Part shown: one piece after another, positions 36,583-45,059 of the stretch
Position numbering within the stretch: position 1 is the stretch's first letter
Layout: every line of letters starts with the position of its first letter
DNA from: Bacillota bacterium
Lineage (GTDB): Bacteria > Bacillota > Clostridia > Christensenellales > CAG-138
DNA length: 64,000 bases
Assembly (NCBI GenBank): GCA_023390655.1
Contig: JAEWCL010000023.1
Coordinates: 1-64,000, forward strand
Direction: 5' to 3'
Program-made: the position numbers and the translations under genes
The notes under the pieces: generated by a model
The model's database searches: none
What the model saw: the letters and a program-made list of their open reading frames with translations, nothing else
What the model was told of the DNA's origin: nothing

Positions 36583-37332
36583 TTACTGTAGCAGGTAGTC
36601 CCATTCCTCCTGCACATCCTTTGCATCAAATACAAGGTCCGGCTTTACATCCATTGCTGCCAGAAGGTCGTATAAATAAAACGTATAGGACCGAAACAAT
36701 GCAGCTTTGGCAACTGACAGCGTACCGGGATAGGCAGTACCGATTGAGATCGTCTGCCCGGGGGCATCTCCTTCATACAGAAATATATCTGTTTTAAACA
36801 TATCCGCATAGAGTTCCCCCGAAATATCAGCGAAATCAAATAGTCTCTTCCCAATCTCCCGCGCCATCTCCGGGATGTGTTCTGCCGCTGGATTTGCTTG
36901 CTTTGCCAGCAAATCCAACGCATGAAGCGCTTCTGCCTCCCAGCATTCCTGATAATGGCCGGAAAGAGCATTCTCCTCCATAGTGCTTTTTGCCATCCCC
37001 CAATACGGTGAGAATGCCCTGTCTATCGTGTTTTCTTTCTGGAACAAATGCTGCGCCCGCCCCGCATCGTACCCTGCATACTGTTGCGATACGGGCAACG
37101 GCAATTCTCCAAAAGGCTGATAGTAGGATTCTTCCAGCATCCATGGGTCGGGCGTTGGCATGGGCGGGGTTTGCAGCGGGGTAACAGCAGGTGTCAAGAG
37201 TGCTGGCTGCACTGTTTGAACGGCCTCGTCGGCCTTGATAGGCTGGTGTGTTTCTGCTTTATACAGCAGCACCGCCAGCACGGCAGCGCAGCAGAAAAAG
37301 ATGCAGTTGCCCGCAATCAGGAGCTTTTTCAT
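36583..37332 (-). CDS. Membrane-anchored protein, paralog of the 38877-39581 product
   Basis: A 249-residue protein with an N-terminal membrane anchor (MKKLLIAGNCIFFCCAAVLA, with two adjacent Cys), then a Pro/Thr-rich linker (about 35-62) and an extracytoplasmic domain (YYQPFGELPLPVSQQYAGY; GHYQECWEAEALHALDLLAKQ; C-terminal DAKDVQEEWDYLLQ). The Cys-Glu-Trp core resembles lysozyme-inhibitor-like (LprI) helical domains, but I cannot confirm it. It shares long identical DNA with the paralog. AAGGAGAG precedes the ATG. Upstream partner of the FG-GAP lipoprotein. Confidence 0.75.
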   Translation of the reverse strand: MKKLLIAGNCIFFCCAAVLAVLLYKAETHQPIKADEAVQTVQPALLTPAVTPLQTPPMPTPDPWMLEESYYQPFGELPLPVSQQYAGYDAGRAQHLFQKENTIDRAFSPYWGMAKSTMEENALSGHYQECWEAEALHALDLLAKQANPAAEHIPEMAREIGKRLFDFADISGELYADMFKTDIFLYEGDAPGQTISIGTAYPGTLSVAKAALFRSYTFYLYDLLAAMDVKPDLVFDAKDVQEEWDYLLQ

Positions 37333-37398
37333 GGGTTATTCTCTCCTTGCCGATCTTCTTATGGCCCATTTCGTATCAGATGAAGATGGTATTCAGCT

Positions 37399-38076
37399 TT
37401 AGTCAACCTCAGGCACATCGATTACAAGCGTTTTTTCGTATTTTTCGTCTGGGAGCATATAAGTAAGGTAAATCGTATCCTTGAGCCAGAAGCTGGCGTT
37501 CATGATTGCTGAATGGGGAATTGACCACATTGCCGCCTCAAATTCATCCTCCAATATCGGCTGATCAGGCTCAAACATCGAATAAATTTGATATGCAAGT
37601 TTTGTATCATCCTCATTTGGCACTACAACACATACAACCCCGTTTCCGGCTAAAACAGGGTTATCGTATACCGCTTTTCTGCCGCTGTGAATATCCACAT
37701 AGGTCACTACTTTGTTCATTGTCCCCGTAGAAACAGTCACAGACAAAATACAATTGTCAACATATTCTACACGATATTCTCCCGAGCAAGAATTGCTATA
37801 TATTTCACGCCCCTGAATATCATAAACCACGATACTCTCTTCATATTCCGGCTCATGGACGATGTCGATTGTATAGTAGTTTTCCAAATCACAATCATGT
37901 GCAGCCGGTGCGGAAGTAGTCCCCTCTCGCAGACCCCATTCCACCTCCGGCGTGGAGGACGTTGAGGAAAGGATAGGATTTATGGGAAGGGGGGAGTTAT
38001 CCTCCTGTGCGAATGCGCAGGAGGATAACAGCAACGTTAAGAGAAGCATCAGGCTAACCAGCTTTGTCTTTTGCAT
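37399..38076 (-). CDS. Lipoprotein, 225 residues, unknown beta-rich domain
   Basis: The leader MQKTKLVSLMLLLTLLLSSC is nearly identical to that of the neighbouring lipoproteins, with lipobox LLSSC and then AFAQE. The mature domain is different: beta-rich with blade-like repeats (ESIVVYDIQGREIYS, VVTYVDIHSGRKAVYDNP, YQIYSMFEPDQPIL), suggesting a partial beta-propeller. AAGGAGA is seven bases before the ATG. It stands between the two copies of the duplicated module. Function unknown. Confidence 0.75.
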   Translation of the reverse strand: MQKTKLVSLMLLLTLLLSSCAFAQEDNSPLPINPILSSTSSTPEVEWGLREGTTSAPAAHDCDLENYYTIDIVHEPEYEESIVVYDIQGREIYSNSCSGEYRVEYVDNCILSVTVSTGTMNKVVTYVDIHSGRKAVYDNPVLAGNGVVCVVVPNEDDTKLAYQIYSMFEPDQPILEDEFEAAMWSIPHSAIMNASFWLKDTIYLTYMLPDEKYEKTLVIDVPEVD

Positions 38077-38115
38077 GGGTTCTCCTTATATTCATCCACC
38101 AATATTGACTTGGTT

Positions 38116-38859
38116 TTATTCTTCCACATACTCTTCCTTTACAAAAAGCCCTCCATCCTGCAATTCCGCCGTGATAACATGCAATTTCTCAATATAGGAA
38201 TCAAAGCTACATTTCACCCATTTCACCATTTTCGGCGTTCCATCGATATATCGGTACATCCGTTCCTCACTGTCGGTCGCGCTATCCGCATAATAGGATA
38301 CGATGGTTTGATTCTCGGAATTAAATTTCGGATTGTAGAGCTTTAATTCCTCCAGTTCCATGTTCTTATCAAATTGCTCTGCCCTTCCATTCCATGTCCA
38401 ATACTGATAGACGTCCGTACCTGCTGTTCCGATATCTACCAAAATGCGGAAATCCTTATATCCGTCAAAGTTTAAATCCTCAATGACCAGTTCGCTGGAT
38501 ACTTCCATAGACGGGGATAACACCGTAAGCCAAAAAGGACCGTTATAATACGAGAGTGGAAAGTTCTGCCGCTCCTCTCCAGTTTTTGCGTCCAGAATTC
38601 GCAGTCTTTGCGCGAGCAAAATATACTGTCGCTCATCCAAACTACCGTCAATCGAAAGAATCAGTTCGGTATCCCTTTGAGGGTCGGGACGGATTGGTAT
38701 TTGCAACAGGAAGGTGTTTTCTTCGGGATGGATTTGATACCCGTCCACAAATGCCGGGGCGGATGTCGGAGAAGTATGGTTATCCTCCTGCGCGGATGCG
38801 CAGGAGGATAACAACAACGTTAAGAGAAGTATCAGACTAACCAGCTTTGTTCTTTTCAT
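38116..38859 (-). CDS. FG-GAP-like lipoprotein, paralog of 35207-36565 product
   Basis: A 247-residue lipoprotein with the leader MKRTKLVSLILLLTLLLSSC and one 'EDLNFDGYKDFRIL' Asp-rich motif followed by YQYWTWNGRAEQF, the XAC2610-like pattern. It corresponds to one half of the 452-residue paralog, which has two such repeats. Start context is the same as in the paralog (GGAG with a wide spacer after the stop of the anchored-protein gene). Exported and lipid-anchored; function unknown. Confidence 0.8.
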   Translation of the reverse strand: MKRTKLVSLILLLTLLLSSCASAQEDNHTSPTSAPAFVDGYQIHPEENTFLLQIPIRPDPQRDTELILSIDGSLDERQYILLAQRLRILDAKTGEERQNFPLSYYNGPFWLTVLSPSMEVSSELVIEDLNFDGYKDFRILVDIGTAGTDVYQYWTWNGRAEQFDKNMELEELKLYNPKFNSENQTIVSYYADSATDSEERMYRYIDGTPKMVKWVKCSFDSYIEKLHVITAELQDGGLFVKEEYVEE

Positions 38860-38876
38860 AAGCCGTATTGAACTCC

Positions 38877-39581
38877 TTACTGTAGCAGGTAGTCCCATTC
38901 CTCCTGCACATCCTTTGCATCAAATACAAAGTCCGGCTGCACATTCATATATGCAAGCAGATCGTATAGAAAAAACGTGTAGGACCGGAAAAATGCAGCT
39001 TTAGCAATGGAACGGGTACCAGGATAGATGCTTCCATCCGACCGAAAGGTATCCGCATAAAATGTGCCCGCAGCATATGCAAAATCGTCCAGATTCTCTA
39101 CGGCCTCTTGCGGTACATTGAGCGGATAATCTGCTGTCGGATTTTCTGTTCCTGCCAGCAAGTCCAGAGCGTGGAGCACTTCTGCCTCCCAGCATTCCTG
39201 ATAGTCACCTGCTAAAAAGTTATCCTCCATAGTGCTTTTCGATTGTAGCCAATAGGGTGCGAATACAGCATCAATCGGGTTTTCTTCCCGCCAAGAATGC
39301 CGTGGTTGATCGTCCCTATCCTCTGCATAAAGCTGCAATGCAGGCAACGGCAATTCGCCAAAGGGCTGATAGTAGGATTCTTCCAGCATCCATGGGTCGG
39401 GCGTTGGCACGGGCGGGGTTTGCAGCGGGGTAACAGCAGGTGTCAAGAGTGCTGGCTGCACTGTTTGAATGGCCTCGGCAGCCTTGGCGGGCTGGTGTGT
39501 TTCTGCTTTATACAACAGCACTGCCAGCACGGCAGCGCAGCAGAAAAAGATGCAGTTGCCCGCAATCAGGAGCTTTTTCAT
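38877..39581 (-). CDS. Membrane-anchored protein, paralog of the 36583-37332 product
   Basis: A 234-residue protein. The first 80 residues (MKKLLIAGNCIFFCCAAVLA through YYQPFGELPLPA) and the last 15 (DAKDVQEEWDYLLQ) are nearly identical to the paralog, while the middle has diverged (GDYQECWEAEVLHALDLLAG kept, flanks changed) and is about 15 residues shorter. This pattern of conserved ends and variable middle fits duplication followed by diversification or gene conversion. Partner of the lipoprotein at 38116, whose ATG lies 18 bp after its stop. Confidence 0.75.
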   Translation of the reverse strand: MKKLLIAGNCIFFCCAAVLAVLLYKAETHQPAKAAEAIQTVQPALLTPAVTPLQTPPVPTPDPWMLEESYYQPFGELPLPALQLYAEDRDDQPRHSWREENPIDAVFAPYWLQSKSTMEDNFLAGDYQECWEAEVLHALDLLAGTENPTADYPLNVPQEAVENLDDFAYAAGTFYADTFRSDGSIYPGTRSIAKAAFFRSYTFFLYDLLAYMNVQPDFVFDAKDVQEEWDYLLQ

Positions 39582-39673
39582 GGATTATTCTCTCCTTGCC
39601 GATATCTTTTGCAGAAATGGCGGTCATACGTCTTAAGTCAACGAAGCGAGCTGCAGGCGCATACCATTATTCT

Positions 39674-40939
39674 CTAAAAAGGACCTACTTCCCTCCAGAA
39701 CTCCCGCTGACTTTCGCGGCCAGCATCCCTTGGCGGCGTAACGAGCATCCACTCTGCCCAGGGAGCAGCAGGATCCGCCGTATCCTTTGCGAGTTGACGT
39801 AATTCATCCGCGAACAGATCATATACGGGTTGAGCGGCATAGAAGCCGGTACCCAGGTACCAATGGTCGGCGCTTGTATCCTTGATAAACGACCGGCGGC
39901 AAGAAATATCATACCAAATTGTGAGGGGGAGCTCTTTTTCAAACACCTTGGGCTCCATCATATCTTCTCCGTCATATCCATTATATTCCAGATTAAGCGA
40001 CTGGATAAAGTCAAACCGCAGTAAGTTCCTGTCCGGAAAGCTGCTTATCTTCGGCTTATTTAGCTGTCCATCAAAACATATGATTCCCAGGGATGTGCGT
40101 TCCAGTTCATCGCCTTCCCAATAGGCATAGGCAATATCAACGCTTCTTTCATCAATATTCCACCATTCGCTCCCTTCCCTCCATTTCCCCGTGCCATGCA
40201 GCCATAAGCTGCTTTCAACCACCCAACGCATGCCGCCCGCACCGGTGATAAAATAGCTATTTGCTTTATTTGGCCATGAAGTTCCAATCCTTATCCCTCC
40301 GTATGGGGCGTAGTATCCATCCCGGATGTCGAACAAAAGCAATATAGCGCTGGTGGAATTTCCTTGCGCTGGATCCCAGTCACGATTCTCAATAGCAATA
40401 TAGGCAAGGTTTAAGTCCTTGCGCACATGCTTTGTGATGACCGGTTCTTTATATCCGGGCTCCCCAGCACGTTCGAGGCCGACCTTTTCGGTTATGTAGA
40501 AGTCATCTACCTTTACGCCATCCGGCAAGTATGCCTCAAAATTGCTTACTCCCTCCGAGACCGTCGTCCAGGAGGTACTTGAAAGGCTCTTATAAATCGC
40601 CCGGAACAGCGTATCGTCCTTTTTGTCGCAATTGGCATAGAAGCCAAACGTGGGCGTTGCGAAATGCATCGCATTATTGCTATACAGCAAATAAGTGCGC
40701 TGCTGCAACGTCGGCGCTGGCATTGCAGATTCGGAAACAACCTCTACTTGTATCGGAGATTCGTCTGGCGTGGACTCCGGCGTGGGGGATGCCGCCGCCG
40801 CTTCCTTCACGAAAGGAAACGGCGTTGAGGAAGGGATGGGCATGATTGAAGGAAGGAGGCTCTCCTCCTGCGCGGATGCGCAGGAGGTTAGTAATGCTAC
40901 TAAGAGGATGATCTGGGCAACTAGCTTTATTCTTTTCAT
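39674..40939 (-). CDS. Lipoprotein, 421 residues, unknown mature domain
   Basis: The leader MKRIKLVAQIILLVALLTSC ends in lipobox LLTSC followed by ASAQEE, a variant of the cassette used by its neighbours. A Pro/Ser/Thr linker runs to about residue 75. The mature domain (TYLLYSNNAMHFATPTFGF; LAYIAIENRDWDPAQG; VVESSLWLHGTGKW; CRRSFIKDTSADHWYLG) is beta-rich and aromatic with no motif I recognise. ATG 40939 is chosen (GGAG five bases upstream) over a much longer open frame. It follows the 700-residue putative hydrolase gene by 16 bp. Confidence 0.75.
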   Translation of the reverse strand: MKRIKLVAQIILLVALLTSCASAQEESLLPSIMPIPSSTPFPFVKEAAAASPTPESTPDESPIQVEVVSESAMPAPTLQQRTYLLYSNNAMHFATPTFGFYANCDKKDDTLFRAIYKSLSSTSWTTVSEGVSNFEAYLPDGVKVDDFYITEKVGLERAGEPGYKEPVITKHVRKDLNLAYIAIENRDWDPAQGNSTSAILLLFDIRDGYYAPYGGIRIGTSWPNKANSYFITGAGGMRWVVESSLWLHGTGKWREGSEWWNIDERSVDIAYAYWEGDELERTSLGIICFDGQLNKPKISSFPDRNLLRFDFIQSLNLEYNGYDGEDMMEPKVFEKELPLTIWYDISCRRSFIKDTSADHWYLGTGFYAAQPVYDLFADELRQLAKDTADPAAPWAEWMLVTPPRDAGRESQREFWREVGPF

Positions 40940-40955
40940 GGCTTCTCCTTCATGT

Positions 40956-43058
40956 TTAAGAGTATACCTGCCGTTTAAATTCAACATAGGTACCACGGCC
41001 TCTGAACGAGTTTTGATAACCTTTTCTAACTTCCGATTGATTGGGATTACTATCAATTTGAGGGTATACAATGGCAAGCATTGCATCAAACTCGTTAAAG
41101 TACATGTCCGCCAAAGTCCTCCACTCATTACGATCATACCTGCCATATAAGCCCTCGGATATCTTATCCTCAAAAAGTTCCGCCAGAATAATGCCCATGC
41201 ACATTGCCTGTCCCCATATTTGTGGAGCCCCGCTACCTTTAAGGTACCCGTTGATGTCATACGCATGGTAGTCTAATATATTTACCTCATCACCATTTTT
41301 CCTTCTCTGTGTTTGAGGATCAAACTCATAATATGGATTCACTCCATGATATTCGTTGTCACCAAACAGCAGCTCTTTTAAGGACTTGTTACCTTGTTTG
41401 AGGTACGTAGACGAAATTTTGCCGTTGCTCACGGTGCCCCCGCGGAACTTTTGATCGTCCAGCATCCGTACAATGACCGAGTAACAGATGTCCACCCTGT
41501 CCTGATCGCTGACCCGCCTATCTCCCGCTTCCCCAACGATCATGCGCGCAATGATTTCCTCAAGCGGCAGATTCCACATCTTTTGCAGATTGGCTTTCCA
41601 GTCATCCCCAATAATATCTTGCGGGTTAGCGGTAAATCGGTTCAGCCGGGCCTGCAATGTTTCCCGCGTAATATGGGAGAACCGCTCGTCCGCATGTGGC
41701 AACCCATATTTCTCCGCCTTTGCTTTCGCCTCCGCTGCCGCCTCATCCCTTGCCTGTTTTTCCGCGGACGCCTTCTTTGCATCATCTCTGATAAGCTGCG
41801 CCCGTTCCCAATCTTCTACCTCGCTCCAGTCCCAGAATGTAAGTATATTCCAACCGGGTTGTCTCAGCCGATTGTCCACAACCATTATTTGCTCTTCAAG
41901 CTCGGTCCTTTGGCTTTGCAGTTTCTTATATTCCTCGTTGGAAAAAATTCTTTCCCATATGGGAATTTGCGCAATTTCGCCCTTTTTCTGCTCAAGCCGA
42001 CCTAGCAAGTCTTCGTAAAGCTCGTTCTGGGTATCTATCATGGCGTTCCATGCCGGGCCGCCGGGCTGTTTGAAAAATGCCGCCGCGCCGCCCTTCATTT
42101 GGATGCCAAGCAGGGTTTTGCGCTGATACTCCGGGTCGCCGTATTGTTCCAGCGCCAAAAGCAGGGCGCGGGCATTCTCTTTTTCCGCAGCGCTGAGATT
42201 GGACGCCGCCACATCCTGATACAGTTGTTTCAGTTGGGCGGCAACCGCCTGCGCGGAGCCCGGCACATTTCCCTTGGACACCAGCTTTTTATAGGCGCTG
42301 TCCGTCTTCTCTCCCCATAAGCCGTCCGCCGTTACGCCAAGCATGCGCTGCGTGGCCGCAACATCGCTCACACCCTGGGGAATGGTATAGCCCTTTGCCG
42401 CACGGTTTGGCATAGCGGAGGTGGAAAGCACCGCCGGCTTAATATCGGTCTGCGCGGCCCCGGCCTGCCCCGGCTTCCCGCCGCCGCCAGCCAAAGGAAT
42501 CGCTTCCGCCTGCGGGACGCTTTTTTCAGCCCCGGCCATCTGCCGGATGCCATCGGCAACCAGCCGTGCGAGCTCATCCACATCATACTGGCTTGCCCAC
42601 TTTTGCTGGAGCTGATCGAACCGCTGCTTCGTCCTTTCTCCCCACACGCCGTCCACGTCCAGCCCATGTGTTTCCTGAAACGCGCGCACATCCTCCGCGC
42701 TTTTGATGTTTGCGGGCGGGTCATAGCCCCGCACCATGTAGTTGCCCCGGCCGCTTTTGCCGATGCCGATGCTCAGCTTATAGAGATCCTCCGCGTAGCC
42801 GAGCCGCTCCGCATTCGCAGGCGCGGGCGGCACCTCGGCCGTTTTCAGGACGGCGGCCATGGCTTTATCAAACTGCTTCTGGGTTTTGGGGCCCCATAAG
42901 CCATCCGGCGTCAGTCCGCCCAGCCAGCGCTGCATTTCCCTCACGGCCGCTTTGCCGACCACCCCTGCGGGCGGCGTGTAGCCGTCCACAGCGTACCGCT
43001 CCAGCGCGGAATTTGTATTGTTTTGGCTATATGCGGTATTATCTTTATATTTTGTCAT
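40956..43058 (-). CDS. Three-repeat peptidoglycan-binding-like protein with SleB-like hydrolase domain
   Basis: A 700-residue protein. Three PG-binding-like repeats carry a DGxWG signature (TPDGLWGPKT near 53, DVDGVWGERT near 135, TADGLWGEKT near 245), each preceded by a 'GYxPPxx' segment. A long helical/coiled middle (about 275-480) follows. The C-terminal part (EEIIARMIVGEAGDRRVSDQ, then ICYSVIVRMLDDQKFRGGTV, about 510-640) resembles the cell-wall hydrolase (SleB/Hydrolase_2) domain, with its Glu in GEAG. No signal peptide is visible, which is odd for a wall enzyme; non-classical export or an intracellular role in spores is possible. First gene of the lipoprotein cluster transcript. Confidence 0.7.
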   Translation of the reverse strand: MTKYKDNTAYSQNNTNSALERYAVDGYTPPAGVVGKAAVREMQRWLGGLTPDGLWGPKTQKQFDKAMAAVLKTAEVPPAPANAERLGYAEDLYKLSIGIGKSGRGNYMVRGYDPPANIKSAEDVRAFQETHGLDVDGVWGERTKQRFDQLQQKWASQYDVDELARLVADGIRQMAGAEKSVPQAEAIPLAGGGGKPGQAGAAQTDIKPAVLSTSAMPNRAAKGYTIPQGVSDVAATQRMLGVTADGLWGEKTDSAYKKLVSKGNVPGSAQAVAAQLKQLYQDVAASNLSAAEKENARALLLALEQYGDPEYQRKTLLGIQMKGGAAAFFKQPGGPAWNAMIDTQNELYEDLLGRLEQKKGEIAQIPIWERIFSNEEYKKLQSQRTELEEQIMVVDNRLRQPGWNILTFWDWSEVEDWERAQLIRDDAKKASAEKQARDEAAAEAKAKAEKYGLPHADERFSHITRETLQARLNRFTANPQDIIGDDWKANLQKMWNLPLEEIIARMIVGEAGDRRVSDQDRVDICYSVIVRMLDDQKFRGGTVSNGKISSTYLKQGNKSLKELLFGDNEYHGVNPYYEFDPQTQRRKNGDEVNILDYHAYDINGYLKGSGAPQIWGQAMCMGIILAELFEDKISEGLYGRYDRNEWRTLADMYFNEFDAMLAIVYPQIDSNPNQSEVRKGYQNSFRGRGTYVEFKRQVYS

Positions 43059-43166
43059 TTTACCCCTTTACTTTCAATAGGCTTTGCGTTCCACGGGAAC
43101 GATTTCATAATTTGTTCTTTTTTCCAAGCAAGACCAACGCTGATGCAAGGAAGAACGCCGCTTGTA

Positions 43167-43505
43167 TCAGAAGCTGCCCGGGCGGTTCCTGCTTTCCTCC
43201 AGCATCCGCCGCTCACAGGCGCGGAACTCCTCCGCGCTCATGCCAAGATAATCCGTTTCATCCGCCGGGAATTCGCTGCGCGTCACATGGGCCGCAAGCG
43301 CACCAAGGCGCTCCGCATCCTCCGCGATGCGCCGCGCTTCGAGCCGGATATGTGTGCGCAGCAGCGCGTTGCGCACGGCGTCCAGCGGTATCCCATGCTC
43401 TTTTGATAGCTGCATCAGCATCCAACGCGCCTGCTCCAGTTCCCTGTCTCCATCGTGGCTGTTTAAAAACGCCTGCTCGTCCGCACAGAGCCCTTCATAC
43501 TCCAT
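43167..43505 (-). CDS. Hypothetical acidic helical protein, 112 residues
   Basis: A small charged helical protein (LCADEQAFLNSHDGDRELEQ; ALLRTHIRLEARRIAEDAERL; MSAEEFRACERRMLEESRNR). ATG 43505 is chosen because GGAGG lies nine bases upstream; two earlier in-frame ATGs are spaced too close or lack a site. It precedes the putative hydrolase gene by 108 bp on the same strand. No family recognised. Confidence 0.6.
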   Translation of the reverse strand: MEYEGLCADEQAFLNSHDGDRELEQARWMLMQLSKEHGIPLDAVRNALLRTHIRLEARRIAEDAERLGALAAHVTRSEFPADETDYLGMSAEEFRACERRMLEESRNRPGSF

Positions 43506-43650
43506 CGCCATATTCCTCCGTTCAAAAGTAATATGCATGCATGTTTAGAACATATGTTTGCATCTAACGTAGCATATTCTTCATTCCGATACAAGAACAA
43601 ATGGTCGCATTCTGCAAGGAACAGAATGACTTTCAGAATGGTTGGGCGCG

Positions 43651-43690
43651 AAAAAAACGCCCTCGCTCCGTGTTATAGAGCAAGGACGCT
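43651..43690 (-). terminator. Terminator after the 60-residue DYKxMY protein gene
   Basis: On the minus strand a stem of GCGTCCTTGCTC with GAGCGAGGGCGT (wobble pairs allowed) is followed by seven T bases. It lies 19 bp after the stop codon at 43709. Confidence 0.75.
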
Positions 43691-43708
43691 TCGGTACACC
43701 ATGTCCTT

Positions 43709-43891
43709 TTACTTCAAGACTTCTTTATCCTCACACGGATTCTCCGCATACTCTGTATCCAGCAATCTGATACCAGGCATCCCCGTTGATAGGTAGATTT
43801 CTTCCGCTTCCTGCTGCGCTTTCTGCATGATGGCAACGGCACTTGTTATTGACCGGAATAAAATTTGATACATTTCTTTATAATCAGCCAC
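43709..43891 (-). CDS. Small 'DYKxMYxxLF' protein, copy 1
   Basis: A 60-residue protein starting with GTG: MADYKEMYQILFRSITSAVA. The GTG at 43891 has AGAGGTG seven bases upstream, and this start aligns with the second copy (MPDYKAMYYALF, 45431). The shared pattern is DYKxMYxxLFxxI, then a helix rich in Gln/Glu (QKAQQEAEEIYLS). It is divergent from an XRE regulator gene (44037). Predicted as a single amphipathic helix with an acidic tail. Function unknown; the same small protein next to XRE genes is common in Clostridia, from memory. Confidence 0.7.
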   Translation of the reverse strand: MADYKEMYQILFRSITSAVAIMQKAQQEAEEIYLSTGMPGIRLLDTEYAENPCEDKEVLK

Positions 43892-43933
43892 TTTACAGCA
43901 CCTCTTACACATTTGAATTATGGACTTCTTTGA

Positions 43934-44020
43934 TTGTGCAATATTTAATATTATACTTCAAGTAAATTCCACAATACAATTGTGCATAATCGCCTCGTGC
44001 ACTAAGTAAAATTGTGTGCA
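43934..44020. promoter_or_regulatory. Repeated TTGTGCA half-sites between divergent XRE and small-protein genes
   Basis: TTGTGCA occurs at 43934-43940 and 43980-43986, with a variant TTGTGTGCA at 44012-44020 and a GTGCAC at about 43998. The spacing and the divergent genes on both sides suggest an operator for the XRE protein encoded at 44037. Confidence 0.4.
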
Positions 44021-44036
44021 AAGGGGGCTTATGCTT

Positions 44037-44351
44037 ATGTATGAAGATTTTTTCCCGGAACGTCTGGCGCAATTGCGTATGAAAAAAGGCGTTTCTGCGC
44101 GCGACATGAGCTTGTCGCTTGGTCAGAGCGAAAACTATATCAATATGATTGAAAACAGAAAATCGTTTCCCTCTATGACGGTGTTCTTCTATATCTGTGA
44201 ATATCTCGGCGTATCTCCCAAGGAATTCTTTGATCATGAAAACAGGAATCCCCGGCAGCTCAACGAGATCATTGAGCATTTGAAAAGGCTGGATGATACG
44301 GCACTTATCCACATTGCCGGTCTGGTAAAAGAGCTGAGCAGCAAAAGGTAA
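44037..44351 (+). CDS. XRE-family regulator, 104 residues (module 1)
   Basis: Starts MYEDFFPERLAQLRMKKG; the helix-turn-helix (VSARDMSLSLGQSENYINMI) is followed by a conserved ENRKSFPSMTVFFYICEYL and LGVSPKEFFDHEN segment and a C-terminal helix (LNEIIEHLKRLDD). GGGGG lies nine bases before this ATG; another ATG (44031) and GTG (44016) are less well placed. Divergent from the 60-residue small protein gene. Probable autoregulator of that pair. Confidence 0.85.
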   Translation: MYEDFFPERLAQLRMKKGVSARDMSLSLGQSENYINMIENRKSFPSMTVFFYICEYLGVSPKEFFDHENRNPRQLNEIIEHLKRLDDTALIHIAGLVKELSSKR

Positions 44352-44372
44352 TACCGGATTACTCGCAAAGCA

Positions 44373-44400
44373 AAGGCCGCCAGCTTGGCGGCCTTGTTCT
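44373..44400 (+). terminator. Terminator after XRE gene
   Basis: Arms AAGGCCGCC / GGCGGCCTT with loop AGCTT, followed by GTTCTTTAT. It may also end the converging GNAT transcript. Confidence 0.75.
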
Positions 44401-44409
44401 TTATAAGCG

Positions 44410-45048
44410 CTATTTCATAACCGCATGGCAGGCAATGGAGAATTCCTCCTGCGTATACTGTATCCGCTTTTCTTTATAGGGGAATTGCTTGTCGTACGCT
44501 TCGGCTTCCGCGGCATCAACACGGTAAATGCCGCTGTCATGGAATGCGCCGGATATGCCGCTGAGCGCCCCGGGATATAGCTCCAGCACCAGCAGGGAAT
44601 AGGGGTATTCCTCATCCGGGTTTGTAATGCCGAATTTCTTGGAGCCGATAAACCCACTGCTGCAGTAATTTGCGGGATATCCGTAGATGATGATGGCGCG
44701 GTGGCCTTTTTGTGCCGCAAGCGCGCGGGTATACTCCATCAGCCGTTTGCCCACGCCTTTTCTTTGGTATTCCGGCAGCACGCCAATGGGGCCAAACGTA
44801 ATGGTATCATGCCTGTTGCCCTGCGCATCCACAATGAAAGACTTCGCATAGTAAATGCCGCCGATGATCTTCCCGTCCTGCTCCGCAACAAAGCTCAAGT
44901 CCGCTAGATAATCCGGGTGGCTGCGCATGGTATGCAGGAGATAATGCTCATCGCATCCGGGGGTATGGAAATTCCAGAAGGCTTCCCTTGCGACATGCTC
45001 CGCCGCCCGGTAGTCCCGTTCCGTTTCATGACGGATGATAAAATCCAT
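44410..45048 (-). CDS. GNAT-family N-acetyltransferase
   Basis: A 212-residue GNAT enzyme: MDFIIRHETERDYRAAEHVA at the start, acetyl-CoA-binding segment GVLPEYQRKGVGKRLMEY, and a GYPANYCSSGF motif typical of the YhbS-like group. It transfers acetyl groups to an unknown small molecule or protein. GGAAGG lies five to six bases before the ATG. It sits between the two XRE/small-protein modules, 11 bp downstream of the second XRE gene and so probably in the same transcript. Confidence 0.85.
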   Translation of the reverse strand: MDFIIRHETERDYRAAEHVAREAFWNFHTPGCDEHYLLHTMRSHPDYLADLSFVAEQDGKIIGGIYYAKSFIVDAQGNRHDTITFGPIGVLPEYQRKGVGKRLMEYTRALAAQKGHRAIIIYGYPANYCSSGFIGSKKFGITNPDEEYPYSLLVLELYPGALSGISGAFHDSGIYRVDAAEAEAYDKQFPYKEKRIQYTQEEFSIACHAVMK

Positions 45049-45059
45049 ATATGCCTTCC

